Positions 8,445-16,962 of a stretch of 57,230 nucleotides of DNA are shown here, in pieces. Every line of letters begins with the position of its first letter. Within the stretch, counting starts at the first letter, position 1. Source of the DNA: Prevotella sp. GTDB taxonomy: Bacteria; Bacteroidota; Bacteroidia; Bacteroidales; Bacteroidaceae. A program made the translations under genes and the position numbers. The DNA is taken from NCBI GenBank assembly GCA_016286585.1, contig JAEETC010000005.1, positions 1 through 57,230 on the forward strand, read 5' to 3'. The notes under the pieces were generated by a model, which was given only the letters and a program-made list of their open reading frames with translations, did no database searches and was not told where the DNA came from.

Positions 8445-8463
8445 AAAGGTAAATTAAGAAAAG

Positions 8464-9003
8464 GTGGCAGAACTCAGTGACATAGCCCTCGTGACGCAGG
8501 TGGCGGTATTCCACAACAAGAAGGCATTTGACCAACTTGTCAGGAAGTATCAGTCACCTGTGCGTCGGTTCTTCCTGAACCAGACGATGGGAGACGAGCA
8601 ACTGAGTGACGACCTGGCACAAGAGACATTCATCAAGGCTTATGTGAATATCACGAAGTTCCGTGGAATGTCGAGCTTCTCTACCTGGCTGATGCGTATT
8701 GCCTATAATGTGTTCTATGACGATGTACGAGCCCGCAAACAGACGGACGATATCGATTCCTCTGCTGCCGTCAGACAGTCATCGTCGTCGGGCGATTCAA
8801 ACCTGAAGATGGATATCTATGCGGCCCTTGCCCTTTTGAAGCCTGACGAACGGACGTGCATTACGCTGCAGCTTATCGACGGCTATCCCATCGATCAGAT
8901 CAGCAAGATCACAGGCATCGGGGAAAACACGGTGAAGTCGCATTTGAAGAGAGGAAAAGATAAAATGGCTAACTATTTAAAAGAAAACGGATATGACAGA
9001 TAG
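8464..9003 (+). CDS. ECF-type RNA polymerase sigma-70 factor
   Basis: A 179-residue sigma factor with region 2 (FDQLVRKYQSPVRRFF, DDLAQETFIKAY, FSTWLMRIAYNVFYDD) and region 4 (DERTCITLQLIDGYPIDQISKITGIGENTVKSHLKRGK, the helix-turn-helix that reads the -35 site). The start is GTG at 8464, preceded by an A-rich leader (AAGAAAAG); no in-frame ATG lies near enough to keep region 2 intact. It directs polymerase to a stress regulon. Its stop overlaps the start of the next gene by 11 bases, the usual arrangement for a sigma factor and its cognate regulator. Confidence 0.94.
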   Translation: MAELSDIALVTQVAVFHNKKAFDQLVRKYQSPVRRFFLNQTMGDEQLSDDLAQETFIKAYVNITKFRGMSSFSTWLMRIAYNVFYDDVRARKQTDDIDSSAAVRQSSSSGDSNLKMDIYAALALLKPDERTCITLQLIDGYPIDQISKITGIGENTVKSHLKRGKDKMANYLKENGYDR

Positions 9004-9385
9004 GGACAATCTATTGATAGAGGATTTCTTCAAGCAGGCTGCTCAGCAGCAGATTGAGGATAACGGCTTCACCGAAAAGGTGATGGCCAAGATTGCGGAG
9101 AGTGAACGGCAGCCGTCAGCGGTTGCCAGACATTGGTCGCTACTTTGGACATGGTTCTGCGTGATAGTAGCTTTGGCCATGTTCTTCATCTTGGGCGGAT
9201 GGGAGAGTCTGAAGGCGAGCATCATGGTACTGATGTCGACAGCCCTGACGAGTGTTGAGGTACTCCTCACCACAGCTCCGACGGCTGATTTGAATCTGAA
9301 TCCTGCCGTGCTGCTGCTGGTTGTGGCTTTTGTATTAGTTTACCTGCCTTATCGAACAGCCCATAAGTTGTCCGCAATACTATAA
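8993..9385 (+). CDS. DUF5056-like membrane protein, probable anti-sigma partner
   Basis: A 130-residue protein overlapping the sigma gene by 11 bases. The soluble N terminus (LIEDFFKQAAQQQIEDNGFTEKVMAKI) is followed by two hydrophobic helices (about residues 50-68 and 100-119). The N-terminal FxxxAxxxQIxDNGFTxxVM pattern is that of DUF5056 proteins, found immediately behind ECF sigma genes. An anti-sigma role is inferred from position and topology; no zinc-binding HxxxCxxC motif is present. The last 119 bases overlap, tail to tail, the end of the PorE-like gene on the other strand. Confidence 0.72.
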   Translation: MTDRDNLLIEDFFKQAAQQQIEDNGFTEKVMAKIAESERQPSAVARHWSLLWTWFCVIVALAMFFILGGWESLKASIMVLMSTALTSVEVLLTTAPTADLNLNPAVLLLVVAFVLVYLPYRTAHKLSAIL

Positions 9386-11351
9386 ATTCCGTGCGCCGGT
9401 TCAACTGGTTGCACTGTTCCTGCTGTTCCTCAGGTAGTTTGGTGATGTATTCTTCTGTCAGCACATCACCCTCCTTGAGGAACGGATTTTGTTCTGCCAC
9501 CTTGCGTTTGATGGTCTTGGGCTTCCCCTCGCCATAACCCTTTGGTGTTAAACGGTCAGAGGCGATTCCATGTTCAATCAAGTAGTTGACGACGCTCTCA
9601 GCACGTCGTTGGGAGAGTCCTTCGTTATAGGCTTCAGAACCTTTATAGTCGGTGTGTGCCGAGAGTTCAATGGTGATATTCGGATTCTCGTTCAACAACT
9701 GTACCAGTTCATCAAGGGCAGTGGCCGATTCTGGACGGAGCGTAGCCTTGTCGAAGTCGTAGAAGATGTTCTCAATCAGCACGGGGGCTGAGATGTTGGC
9801 CAGTGGGAATTGCAGCACATACTCCTCCGACTTCGTCACTGGTTCTACCCGCAACTGCTCCTGATGGTTCAGGAATCCTTTGCAGGTGGCGAGTAGTACG
9901 TAGTCGACGTTGGGCTTGATCTCCTGCGTGAAGGAACCGTCGCCTCGGACACTCAGTTTGATGTTTGTTCCGTCGTTCCCCACCATATAGACCTGTGCGG
10001 CAGGCAGTTCATAGCCGTCTTGTTCATACACCCATCCTTTCACGGTCTGGACAATCTCCGGGTTGTAGAAGCTGTAGAGGTGGTCGAAGCCTCTGGTGTC
10101 ACCGCGGTTGGAAGAGAAATAACCACTGTTCAGCCGACCCTCGAAGGTCATACCGAAGTCATCGCCCTGGGAGTTCAGGGGGAAACCGGGATGCTCGATA
10201 TGAACAGACGATGATTCTGCCGTCGCGGGCAACTTGGCCACGAAGATGTCAAGTCCTCCGAATCCGGGATGTCCGTCACTTGAGAAGTAAAGATCGCCGT
10301 TGGGACGGAAAGTGGGAAACATCTCGTCACCTGCCGTATTGATGAGCTCACCCAGATTCTCCGGAACACCCGTTTCGTTGTTGCTGAGCAGTTGGCATCG
10401 CCAGATGTCGAGACCGCCCATTCCTCCTGGCATGTCACTGACGAAGTAGAGCCATTGTCCGTCGGGTGATACGGCAGGGTGTGCGAAACTGGAAAGTGTG
10501 TCCTTCGAGATAATCACCTCCGTTGGTTTGCTCCAGGCGGCATCGCTGCGGTTTGAAGCGGCGATGGTGGCAAAACGCGGATAGTTGGGGTCGGTCTTAC
10601 ATTGGGTGAGATACATGGTCTTCCCGTCAGGGGTGAAGCAGCAGGCACCCTCGTCGAAATCTGTGTTCAGTTCGGAGTCGATGGTCTGTGGCTTTCCCCA
10701 TTTCCCTTTGTCATCTTTCTGTGCCCAGAAGATATCGGCATTCTTCGAACCAGTGATACCGCTATATTCATCGCCCTGTGCCTGGTTACGGGTGGAGGTA
10801 AAGAAAAGCTGGTCGTTGTCGTCGCCGGCGAGCATCGGTGAGTATTCGGAACGGCGGGAGTTGAAGAAATCTACCCGCTTCACGGTGTAGGCAGAGCCGT
10901 CTTTCTTCCACAGGGAAGCTTCTTTAGCAGACTTCAGCCCCGTGAGAGCCAGTAGTCTGTGAGGGTCATCTGTCGGCAATGAGTCTGCTGCCATCTTGAA
11001 ATGTCTCTCTGCCTCTTTGTAGTTGCCGTTCCGCATCTGCAACTGTCCGAGGTAGAAGTGTGTCAGCGAGTCGTCCTGCTTGTAGCGTATGGCATTCTGG
11101 TAGGCGGTGATGGCTTTGCTGGTGAAATGGATGCGACGGTAACAGTCGGCCATCTTCATCGCCCGCTGACCTTTCACCTTCCTGTCTTTATTCGATGTCT
11201 GTGAGTAGGCCTTGCGGTATTGGACGGCAGCGTCGAAATACTCGCCGACGGCATAGAACTTGTCGCCTTTCTTCATGGCCTGATCTGCCCCACAACCAGC
11301 AAGTAACAAGGCAATCAACCATAGAAATATACCAACTAAACCTTTACGCAT
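9267..11351 (-). CDS. PorE-like lipoprotein: TPR, PD40 propeller, CRD-like domain, OmpA C-terminal domain
   Basis: A 694-residue lipoprotein with lipobox LLLAGC at the N terminus. Domain order: TPR-like repeats (about 25-150, AVQYRKAYSQTSNK, AITAYQNAIRYKQDD, HFYLGQLQMRNGNYKEAERHF); a WD40-like/PD40 propeller (about 165-400, SPMLAGDDNDQLFFTSTR, FTPDGKTMYLTQC, PDGQWLYFVSDMPGG); a carboxypeptidase-regulatory-like domain (about 435-510); and an OmpA peptidoglycan-binding domain (about 540-660, HTDYKGSEAYNEGLSQRRA, RLTPKGYGEGKP). This is the architecture of PorE, the type IX secretion lipoprotein that anchors to peptidoglycan, so that role is likely. Paralogues with the same order occur, so orthology to PorE is not proven. 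The final 40 residues or so overlap the DUF5056-like gene on the opposite strand. Confidence 0.85.
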   Translation of the reverse strand: MRKGLVGIFLWLIALLLAGCGADQAMKKGDKFYAVGEYFDAAVQYRKAYSQTSNKDRKVKGQRAMKMADCYRRIHFTSKAITAYQNAIRYKQDDSLTHFYLGQLQMRNGNYKEAERHFKMAADSLPTDDPHRLLALTGLKSAKEASLWKKDGSAYTVKRVDFFNSRRSEYSPMLAGDDNDQLFFTSTRNQAQGDEYSGITGSKNADIFWAQKDDKGKWGKPQTIDSELNTDFDEGACCFTPDGKTMYLTQCKTDPNYPRFATIAASNRSDAAWSKPTEVIISKDTLSSFAHPAVSPDGQWLYFVSDMPGGMGGLDIWRCQLLSNNETGVPENLGELINTAGDEMFPTFRPNGDLYFSSDGHPGFGGLDIFVAKLPATAESSSVHIEHPGFPLNSQGDDFGMTFEGRLNSGYFSSNRGDTRGFDHLYSFYNPEIVQTVKGWVYEQDGYELPAAQVYMVGNDGTNIKLSVRGDGSFTQEIKPNVDYVLLATCKGFLNHQEQLRVEPVTKSEEYVLQFPLANISAPVLIENIFYDFDKATLRPESATALDELVQLLNENPNITIELSAHTDYKGSEAYNEGLSQRRAESVVNYLIEHGIASDRLTPKGYGEGKPKTIKRKVAEQNPFLKEGDVLTEEYITKLPEEQQEQCNQLNRRTEFIVLRTTYGLFDKAGKLIQKPQPAAARQDSDSNQPSELW

Positions 11352-11417
11352 ATATTACTAGATAACGTACATCTTATGATAATATTATACCTTTTATGTA
11401 TTAAAAAAAGAAAAAAG

Positions 11418-11449
11418 TTTGTTCCTTTCCGTTTTATTTCTTATCTTTG
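11418..11449 (+). promoter_or_regulatory. Bacteroidetes-type promoter for the 11492 gene
   Basis: TTTG at 11418-11421 and TATCTTTG at 11442-11449, separated by 20 bases: an exact match to the -33/-7 consensus. The start codon lies about 40 bases downstream. Confidence 0.85.
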
Positions 11450-11491
11450 CAGACAATAATATACTTTTTTAGTAACTAAAAGCTTACGATT

Positions 11492-12088
11492 ATGAGAAAA
11501 CTGTTTTTGATGATGGTCATGACTGCTATGAGTAGCATGGCGTTTGCCTATGACTTCCCTGTGGATGCTAATGGCAATTGTGTAATTAAGAAAGAGTATC
11601 CGACCAGCAAATCGGATGGTGATGCCTATCTGGCTGTGAAGAGTTGGATGAATTCTCAGAGTTTCATCCAGATGATCGCTAACAGCGACGTGCCCAACAA
11701 GTCGTTCAGTTACAATGTGACCTTGAACACCAAAAGCTCGTATAATCCCTTTGCAGGTCAGTTTGTCGAGAATCTGGTATTCACCATCACCTATACTAAG
11801 GAGGGTGGAAAGGCTTTAATTAAGATTGAGAACATCCAGATCCAGGAGATCTATGCTGGTTTTGGTGCGAAAAACAAGACCAATCCGATTACGATGAAGA
11901 TTAATGAAATAGAGGTTGCGAAGAAGGCTATTGCCGACGCAGAGGGCAATGAGTCGCTGAGCAAGCGTGACAAGAAAAAGATCATAAAGGAAAATGAGGG
12001 TATTGTAGAAGACAATACCGAGACTTTGGAGAAGGCCAGCACCGAACTGTATCAGCGCCTTGAGAACCTCGAGGTCATGCTGAAGTAA
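11492..12088 (+). CDS. Small secreted protein, DUF4468-like
   Basis: A 198-residue protein with a signal peptide (MRKLFLMMVMTAMSSMAFA). The mature part starts YDFPVDANGNCVIKKEYP, then a segment with YLAVKSWMNSQSF, and ends in a charged alpha-helical tail (KKAIADAEGNESLSKRDKKKI onward). The N-terminal pattern resembles DUF4468, a small beta-rich domain found in Bacteroidetes secreted proteins. That assignment is from memory of the family and uncertain. No enzyme motif is visible. It has its own strong promoter and ends three bases before the convergent topB stop, with no terminator hairpin between. Confidence 0.6.
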   Translation: MRKLFLMMVMTAMSSMAFAYDFPVDANGNCVIKKEYPTSKSDGDAYLAVKSWMNSQSFIQMIANSDVPNKSFSYNVTLNTKSSYNPFAGQFVENLVFTITYTKEGGKALIKIENIQIQEIYAGFGAKNKTNPITMKINEIEVAKKAIADAEGNESLSKRDKKKIIKENEGIVEDNTETLEKASTELYQRLENLEVMLK

Positions 12089-12091
12089 CGG

Positions 12092-14155
12092 CTATTCTTT
12101 ATTCTCGCTGAAGGGGGCGCGGTAGGTACAGCCCTCTTTCCAGCGGGAACAGCCGTAGGCCGTCTTGCCCTTGATGATGTGACCTTGGCCGCAGAGTGGA
12201 CAGACAGCACCTTCAAGGCTCACTCCCTTCCCCTCCTTGGTGGAGGGGATTTCTTTTTTGCGGGGAGACTTGACTTTCTTGAGCTCTGCGTCGGTGAGTA
12301 CGGTGACACGACGATTACTGGTATCTGCCATGACTTCCTGGACAATCTCCGCCACTTGACTCTTCAGTTCAACGATAAATTGCATGGCGTCGTACTTCTG
12401 GTGCTCGATATCGCGCAACTTCTTTTCCCAGATACCCGTCAGTTCACAACTCTTCAGCAGTTCCTCACGGATAAGGTCGATCAGTTCGATACCCGTCGGA
12501 GTGGCGATGAGCCGTTTGCGATCGCGCTTGATGTAATGGCGCTTGAAGAGGGTCTCGATGATGCTGGCACGGGAAGACGGACGACCGATGCCGTTCTCCT
12601 TCATGGCAGCACGTAGCGTTTCATCCTCCACGAACTTGCCGGCTGTTTCCATCGCCCGCAGTAGGGAGGCCTCATTATAATAAGGTGGTGGTGTGGTCCA
12701 CTTCTCGGTGAGGGTGGGCTTGTGGTCGCCCGATTCTCCTTTGACGAAGGTGGGCAGCGTGCGCTCTTCGTCGTCTGACTTTTGGGGCTCGTCATCTTCA
12801 GTCTTTGGTTTCTCCTTACCTAAGACGATGCGCCAGCCTGGATCGAGGATCTCTTTACCCGTGACCTTAAACTCTATGCTGGTGCTGGTCTCATGAGTCT
12901 GACTAGTCTCACTTGTAACCTCTCCTAATACCGTCGTCGTCGAGAACTTACAGTCGGGCAGGAAAACGCCGATAAACCTCCTTGCCACGAGGTCGAACAC
13001 TTTTTGCTCGGCATCGCTCAGATGCTGGGGGATGACACCAGTCGGGATGATGGCGTGGTGGTCGGTGACCTTTGAGGTGTCGAACACGCGCTTGCTTTTC
13101 TTCAGGGCTTTGCCGCCAATGGGTTTGATGAGTTCCGCATAGGGGGCAATGCCTCCGAATGTCGTTTGGTACAGGCCGTTTAATGTCTGCGGGCACTTGG
13201 GGTAGATGTCATCGGAGAGATACTGTGTGTCTACACGAGGATAGGTGGTGAACTTCTTCTCGTAGAGGGCCTGGATGAGGTTGAGTGTCATCTCTGCGGA
13301 ATAGCCGAACTTGCGGTTACAGTCCACCTGCAGTGAGGTGAGGTCGTAGAGCTGGGGCGGCTGTTCCTTGCCTTCTTTCTTCTCCACCTTCGTCACGGTG
13401 AACGGCTTGCCTTCGATGGTGGCGAAGGCCTTCTCGCCCTCCTCCTTCGAGGTGAACTTTCCCTTAGTGGCTGTGAAGGTCGTATCGCGATAGACCGTCG
13501 CCAGCACCCAGTAAGGTTCGGGCTTGAAGTCCTCGATCTCCTTCTGACGGTTCACGATGAGGGCGAGGGTAGGGGTCTGCACGCGACCTATCGAGAGCAC
13601 CTGACGGTTCTGGCCGTATTTCAACGTGTAGAGCCGGGTGGCGTTCATGCCCAGGAGCCAGTCGCCGATGGCGCGGGAGAGTCCTGCAAGGTACAGCGGC
13701 TGATAATCGTTCTGGTCTTTCAGGTTGGCAAAGCCCTCACGGATGGCCTCGTCGGTCATCGACGAGATCCAGAGGCGTTTCACCGGACACTTAGCCTGCG
13801 CCTTCTGCATCACCCAGCGCTGGATGAGTTCTCCTTCCTGTCCGGCGTCACCGCAGTTCACGATGCCGTCGGCAGCTTGCATCAGTCGTTCGATGGTAGC
13901 AAACTGTTTCTTGATGCCGTTGTCGTCGATGAGTTTGATGCCGAAGCGTTGTGGCACCATCGGCAGTTGCGTCAGTGCCCAAGGTTTCCAGGCCGGCGTG
14001 TAGTCGCCCGGCTCCTTGAGGGTGCACAGATGACCGAATGTCCAGGTCACCTGATAACCGTTTCCTTCCATATATCCGTCGTGTGAGCTCGTCGCCCCGA
14101 TAATCCGTGCGATATCTCTTGCCACACTGGGTTTCTCTGCGATGCAGACAATCAT
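12092..14155 (-). CDS. topB: DNA topoisomerase III
   Basis: A 687-residue type IA topoisomerase that relaxes and decatenates DNA by passing strands through a single-strand break. TOPRIM domain at the N terminus (MIVCIAEKPSVARDIARIIG, then NCGDAGQEGELIQRW with the acidic DxGxEGE cluster), catalytic Tyr in LYEKKFTTYPRVDTQYLS, HHAIIPTG, and ENGIGRPSSRASIIETL. The C terminus has a zinc-ribbon-like finger (CPLCGQGHIIKGKTAYGCSRWKEGC). Length matches TopB. A possible -7 box (TAATTTTG, complement of 14206-14213) lies about 50 bases upstream. TopB copies are often found on mobile elements in Bacteroidales, but here the neighbours look chromosomal. Confidence 0.95.
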   Translation of the reverse strand: MIVCIAEKPSVARDIARIIGATSSHDGYMEGNGYQVTWTFGHLCTLKEPGDYTPAWKPWALTQLPMVPQRFGIKLIDDNGIKKQFATIERLMQAADGIVNCGDAGQEGELIQRWVMQKAQAKCPVKRLWISSMTDEAIREGFANLKDQNDYQPLYLAGLSRAIGDWLLGMNATRLYTLKYGQNRQVLSIGRVQTPTLALIVNRQKEIEDFKPEPYWVLATVYRDTTFTATKGKFTSKEEGEKAFATIEGKPFTVTKVEKKEGKEQPPQLYDLTSLQVDCNRKFGYSAEMTLNLIQALYEKKFTTYPRVDTQYLSDDIYPKCPQTLNGLYQTTFGGIAPYAELIKPIGGKALKKSKRVFDTSKVTDHHAIIPTGVIPQHLSDAEQKVFDLVARRFIGVFLPDCKFSTTTVLGEVTSETSQTHETSTSIEFKVTGKEILDPGWRIVLGKEKPKTEDDEPQKSDDEERTLPTFVKGESGDHKPTLTEKWTTPPPYYNEASLLRAMETAGKFVEDETLRAAMKENGIGRPSSRASIIETLFKRHYIKRDRKRLIATPTGIELIDLIREELLKSCELTGIWEKKLRDIEHQKYDAMQFIVELKSQVAEIVQEVMADTSNRRVTVLTDAELKKVKSPRKKEIPSTKEGKGVSLEGAVCPLCGQGHIIKGKTAYGCSRWKEGCTYRAPFSENKE

Positions 14156-14254
14156 ATACGTTCTTTCGTTTTGTAGTTTTTTGACCTGTTTGTCTAAATT
14201 CTGTGCAAAATTACGAAAAAAACTTCATACACTATCAATAATTCACAATTAAAT

Positions 14255-14286
14255 TTTGGTATTATACTCACTTATTCGTACCTTTG
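14255..14286 (+). promoter_or_regulatory. Promoter of the metallophosphoesterase operon
   Basis: TTTG 14255-14258, 20 bases, TACCTTTG 14279-14286. The TTG that could be read as an early start codon for the gene (14284) is part of this -7 box, so translation must start further down. The sequence between the boxes (ACTCACTTATTCG) closely matches the cysE promoter. Confidence 0.85.
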
Positions 14287-14301
14287 CACGCTGAAAATCA
14301 A

Positions 14302-15822
14302 ATGGAACGAATGAATATATATAATAATGTACACGTAAAGAGGTACTGGCTGATGATGCTTATGCTCCTCTTGACACTGACCACCGTCGGGGCAAAGACC
14401 CGCATCATGCTGATCTCCGATCCGCATGTCATGGGGCCAGGGGTGCTCATCAAGAAGGGCGCCGCCTGGGAGGATGCCGTCTACTATGACCGCAAGCTTA
14501 CCGAATATAGCGCAGAGATCTTTGACGAGCTGATTGCCATCGCCCTGCGGGAGAAGCCTGAGCTCTTCCTGATAACGGGTGACCTGACGAAAGACGGCGA
14601 ACTGGTGAGCCATCAGTATGTCGCAGAGAAGCTGCAGCTGTTGAAGCAGGCCGGCATCAAACCGTTCGTCATTCCCGGCAACCACGACCTGGGTACGGAG
14701 GAGTCCATGGAATTTGATGGGAACAATTCGTATGATGTCAAGGTCGCCGATGCCAAGCAGTTTGCTGAGTTTTACCGTGACTTTGGCTATGGTCCGGATG
14801 CCGAGCGTGATGAGAATTCGCTCTCGTGGATTTCCGAGCCTCTGCCTGGATTGGTGCTCATAGGTGTCGACACCGGCAATGACGGCACACCGCTCAATGG
14901 TTGCATCAAGGGAGTGACCCTTGAATGGCTCTATAATCGGGCGATGGAGGCCACGAGACAGGGAAAGCAGGTGATCGTGATGATGCACCACTCGCCATTC
15001 CCGCATGTCGTCAATGTCGAGAAGTTCAATGCCACTTATGCCGTGAGATTGGCATTGCCCATGGCGGAGGGACCATACTACTATCTGGATCACAGCTATG
15101 TGGTCGACCGCCTGGCTATGGCCGGAGTGTCGGTGGTGCTCTCGGGTCATGTGCATGTCACTGATATCGCCAAAGATGCCAATGGGACGCTGACAAACAC
15201 GGTCCACGACATCAGCACCGCCTCATGTGTCTCCTATCCCAATCCGTACCGCATGCTGACCATCAGCGATGATAAGGCAACGATGCGCATCCAGACTTCT
15301 TATCTGACGGAGCTGCCGGGAAAGGACAATTTCCAAGCTCTCTCAGAGGAACGCATGAAGTCGGGACTGTCGCATCTCATCTGGGACTATACCCGTAACG
15401 ACGAGTATTGTGATCTGTTCTCGGATATCATCTTGTTTCATGTGATGGGCAATGAGCCTGAGAGTCCTAAGATGAAAGAATACATGGATATGTATGAGGA
15501 GAGGTCGCCCGAAATGATGACAGATCCCCAGTTGCTTGAGAACCTTGTTGCCTATGAGGTGACTTTCGTGGAGTTGAGGAACATGGTGTACAGCATGCTT
15601 GAGGATAAGAACCACTACGGCAATCCTGACAAAGAGGGTGTCATGGATGATCTTAACACCACCATTCCCATGAACAATCAGGGATGGACGGCCATCCGAA
15701 CGGTTCATCAGGAGACTGACACTGACAGCGGCCAATGGTTTACCCTTCAGGGTGTCCGCATCCCGAAACCCGCCCAGAAGGGTGCCTATATCCACGACCG
15801 ACGGTTGGTCATCAAGAGATAA
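14302..15822 (+). CDS. Secreted calcineurin-like metallophosphoesterase
   Basis: About 506 residues. ATG at 14302 or, more likely, 14311, which gives MNIYNNVHVKRYWLMMLMLLL as signal/anchor. The metal-binding signature is complete: SDPHVM (D-x-H), GDLTKDGE, GNHD, MMHHSPFP and SGHVHVTD. These bind two metal ions and hydrolyse phosphomono- or diesters. Residues after about 340 form a helical extension of unknown role (LIWDYTRNDEYCDLFSDI). A porin (31 bases later) and a sodium symporter follow in the same direction, so the enzyme may release a solute outside the inner membrane that the two transport; this is inference. Confidence 0.87.
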   Translation: MERMNIYNNVHVKRYWLMMLMLLLTLTTVGAKTRIMLISDPHVMGPGVLIKKGAAWEDAVYYDRKLTEYSAEIFDELIAIALREKPELFLITGDLTKDGELVSHQYVAEKLQLLKQAGIKPFVIPGNHDLGTEESMEFDGNNSYDVKVADAKQFAEFYRDFGYGPDAERDENSLSWISEPLPGLVLIGVDTGNDGTPLNGCIKGVTLEWLYNRAMEATRQGKQVIVMMHHSPFPHVVNVEKFNATYAVRLALPMAEGPYYYLDHSYVVDRLAMAGVSVVLSGHVHVTDIAKDANGTLTNTVHDISTASCVSYPNPYRMLTISDDKATMRIQTSYLTELPGKDNFQALSEERMKSGLSHLIWDYTRNDEYCDLFSDIILFHVMGNEPESPKMKEYMDMYEERSPEMMTDPQLLENLVAYEVTFVELRNMVYSMLEDKNHYGNPDKEGVMDDLNTTIPMNNQGWTAIRTVHQETDTDSGQWFTLQGVRIPKPAQKGAYIHDRRLVIKR

Positions 15823-15853
15823 GTTTAGTCATAACCCATAAACCAATATAGAA

Positions 15854-16951
15854 ATGAAACTGAAAAAGATTAATGTGAGGACACTGGCAGTGATGCTGGC
15901 AGTGTTCAGCAGTGTGGCTGCCATGGGGCAAAGCCAACAGAATCAGAAGTCTGAACCCGACTGGATGAAAGACTTCACGAGTCGAATCACGCTCAACGGC
16001 TATGCCCAGGGCGGTTGGTCCTATCAGGACATCAACGGAAAGAAAACCAATGCCTACAACCTTAAACGCACACTCCTCTGGGCCAAGGCCCGCATCACCG
16101 ATCGTTGGTCATTTATGTTCATGCACGATTTCTCAAGTGTCGTGCAGGAGTTCTATACCGACTATCGGCTCTCCAAAGGCAATGAGATGACCGTCCGACT
16201 CGGACAGTTCAAACATTCCTATTCGATGGAGAACCCTCTCTCTCCGACACAGTTGGAATTGATAGACGTCTATTCGCAAGCCGTACTCTATCTGGCTGGC
16301 GAAGGCCCTGATCCCTTGAACGGCGTGAACTACGGTCGTGATATGGGCTTGGAGGTCTACGGCGACCTGGCTAAGGGACTGGTTCACTATGAACTGGCGT
16401 TGATGAGCGGACGGGGGATCAACAAGCCCGACAATAACAATCAGAAAGACTTGATCGCCAAGCTCGAAGTCCGTCCCTTCGACGGCTTCCGTATCGTGAC
16501 TTCCGGCTACCTCGGCACGGGCTGTGCCGTGGGCACCGCAGCCTGGAACCCCGACATCCAGGTGGGCGACAACTACAAGCGCAACCGCTATAGTGTGGGT
16601 GCTGAATATAAGACGAAGGCATATTCGCCTGCCAAGTATAAGGATGCGCGTCCTGCCAGCGTCCGTGCCGAGTGGCTCGGTGGTAAGGATGGTGAAGTGG
16701 GCAGCATGGGTGGCTACGTCACTGCCTGCATCCCTGTCGTCGATGCCCTCGACATCGTGGCCTCTGGCGAGACCTTCGACCGTAACACGAAAGTGGACGG
16801 CTGGGACCAGACCAACCTGACGATAGGTCTGCAATACTGGTATTACAAGAAGTGCCGTCTGCAGCTGCAGTACACCCGCTGTCTCTGTGGCGAGAACATC
16901 AGCAGCAAGGACTACAACTGGCTGCAGGCACAAGTACAGGTCGCATTCTAA
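15854..16951 (+). CDS. Outer-membrane porin, OprO/OprP (phosphate-selective porin) type
   Basis: A 365-residue protein with a signal peptide (hydrophobic residues 10-25, AMGQ) and alternating aromatic beta strands ending in F (QLQYTRCLCG..., final VQVAF). Recognisable family patterns are ITLNGYAQGGWSYQD, LLWAKARITDRWSFMFMHDFS, VRLGQFKHSYSMENPLSPTQLELI and GRDMGLEVYGDL, as in phosphate-selective porin O/P homologues of Bacteroidetes. Substrate is unknown. It lies between the phosphoesterase and symporter genes in a likely operon. Confidence 0.85.
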   Translation: MKLKKINVRTLAVMLAVFSSVAAMGQSQQNQKSEPDWMKDFTSRITLNGYAQGGWSYQDINGKKTNAYNLKRTLLWAKARITDRWSFMFMHDFSSVVQEFYTDYRLSKGNEMTVRLGQFKHSYSMENPLSPTQLELIDVYSQAVLYLAGEGPDPLNGVNYGRDMGLEVYGDLAKGLVHYELALMSGRGINKPDNNNQKDLIAKLEVRPFDGFRIVTSGYLGTGCAVGTAAWNPDIQVGDNYKRNRYSVGAEYKTKAYSPAKYKDARPASVRAEWLGGKDGEVGSMGGYVTACIPVVDALDIVASGETFDRNTKVDGWDQTNLTIGLQYWYYKKCRLQLQYTRCLCGENISSKDYNWLQAQVQVAF

Positions 16952-16962
16952 ATAATTAAGGT

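Noticed and set aside
14284..14301. TTG start for the metallophosphoesterase
   Set aside because: The TTG is part of the -7 box TACCTTTG and would be upstream of the transcription start. The same reasoning excludes early TTG starts before cysE, rlmN and the Mfa2-like gene.
14272..15207. 311-codon minus-strand frame opposite the metallophosphoesterase
   Set aside because: The plus-strand gene carries a full set of metal-binding motifs; the antisense frame has none and its 5' end covers the promoter region.
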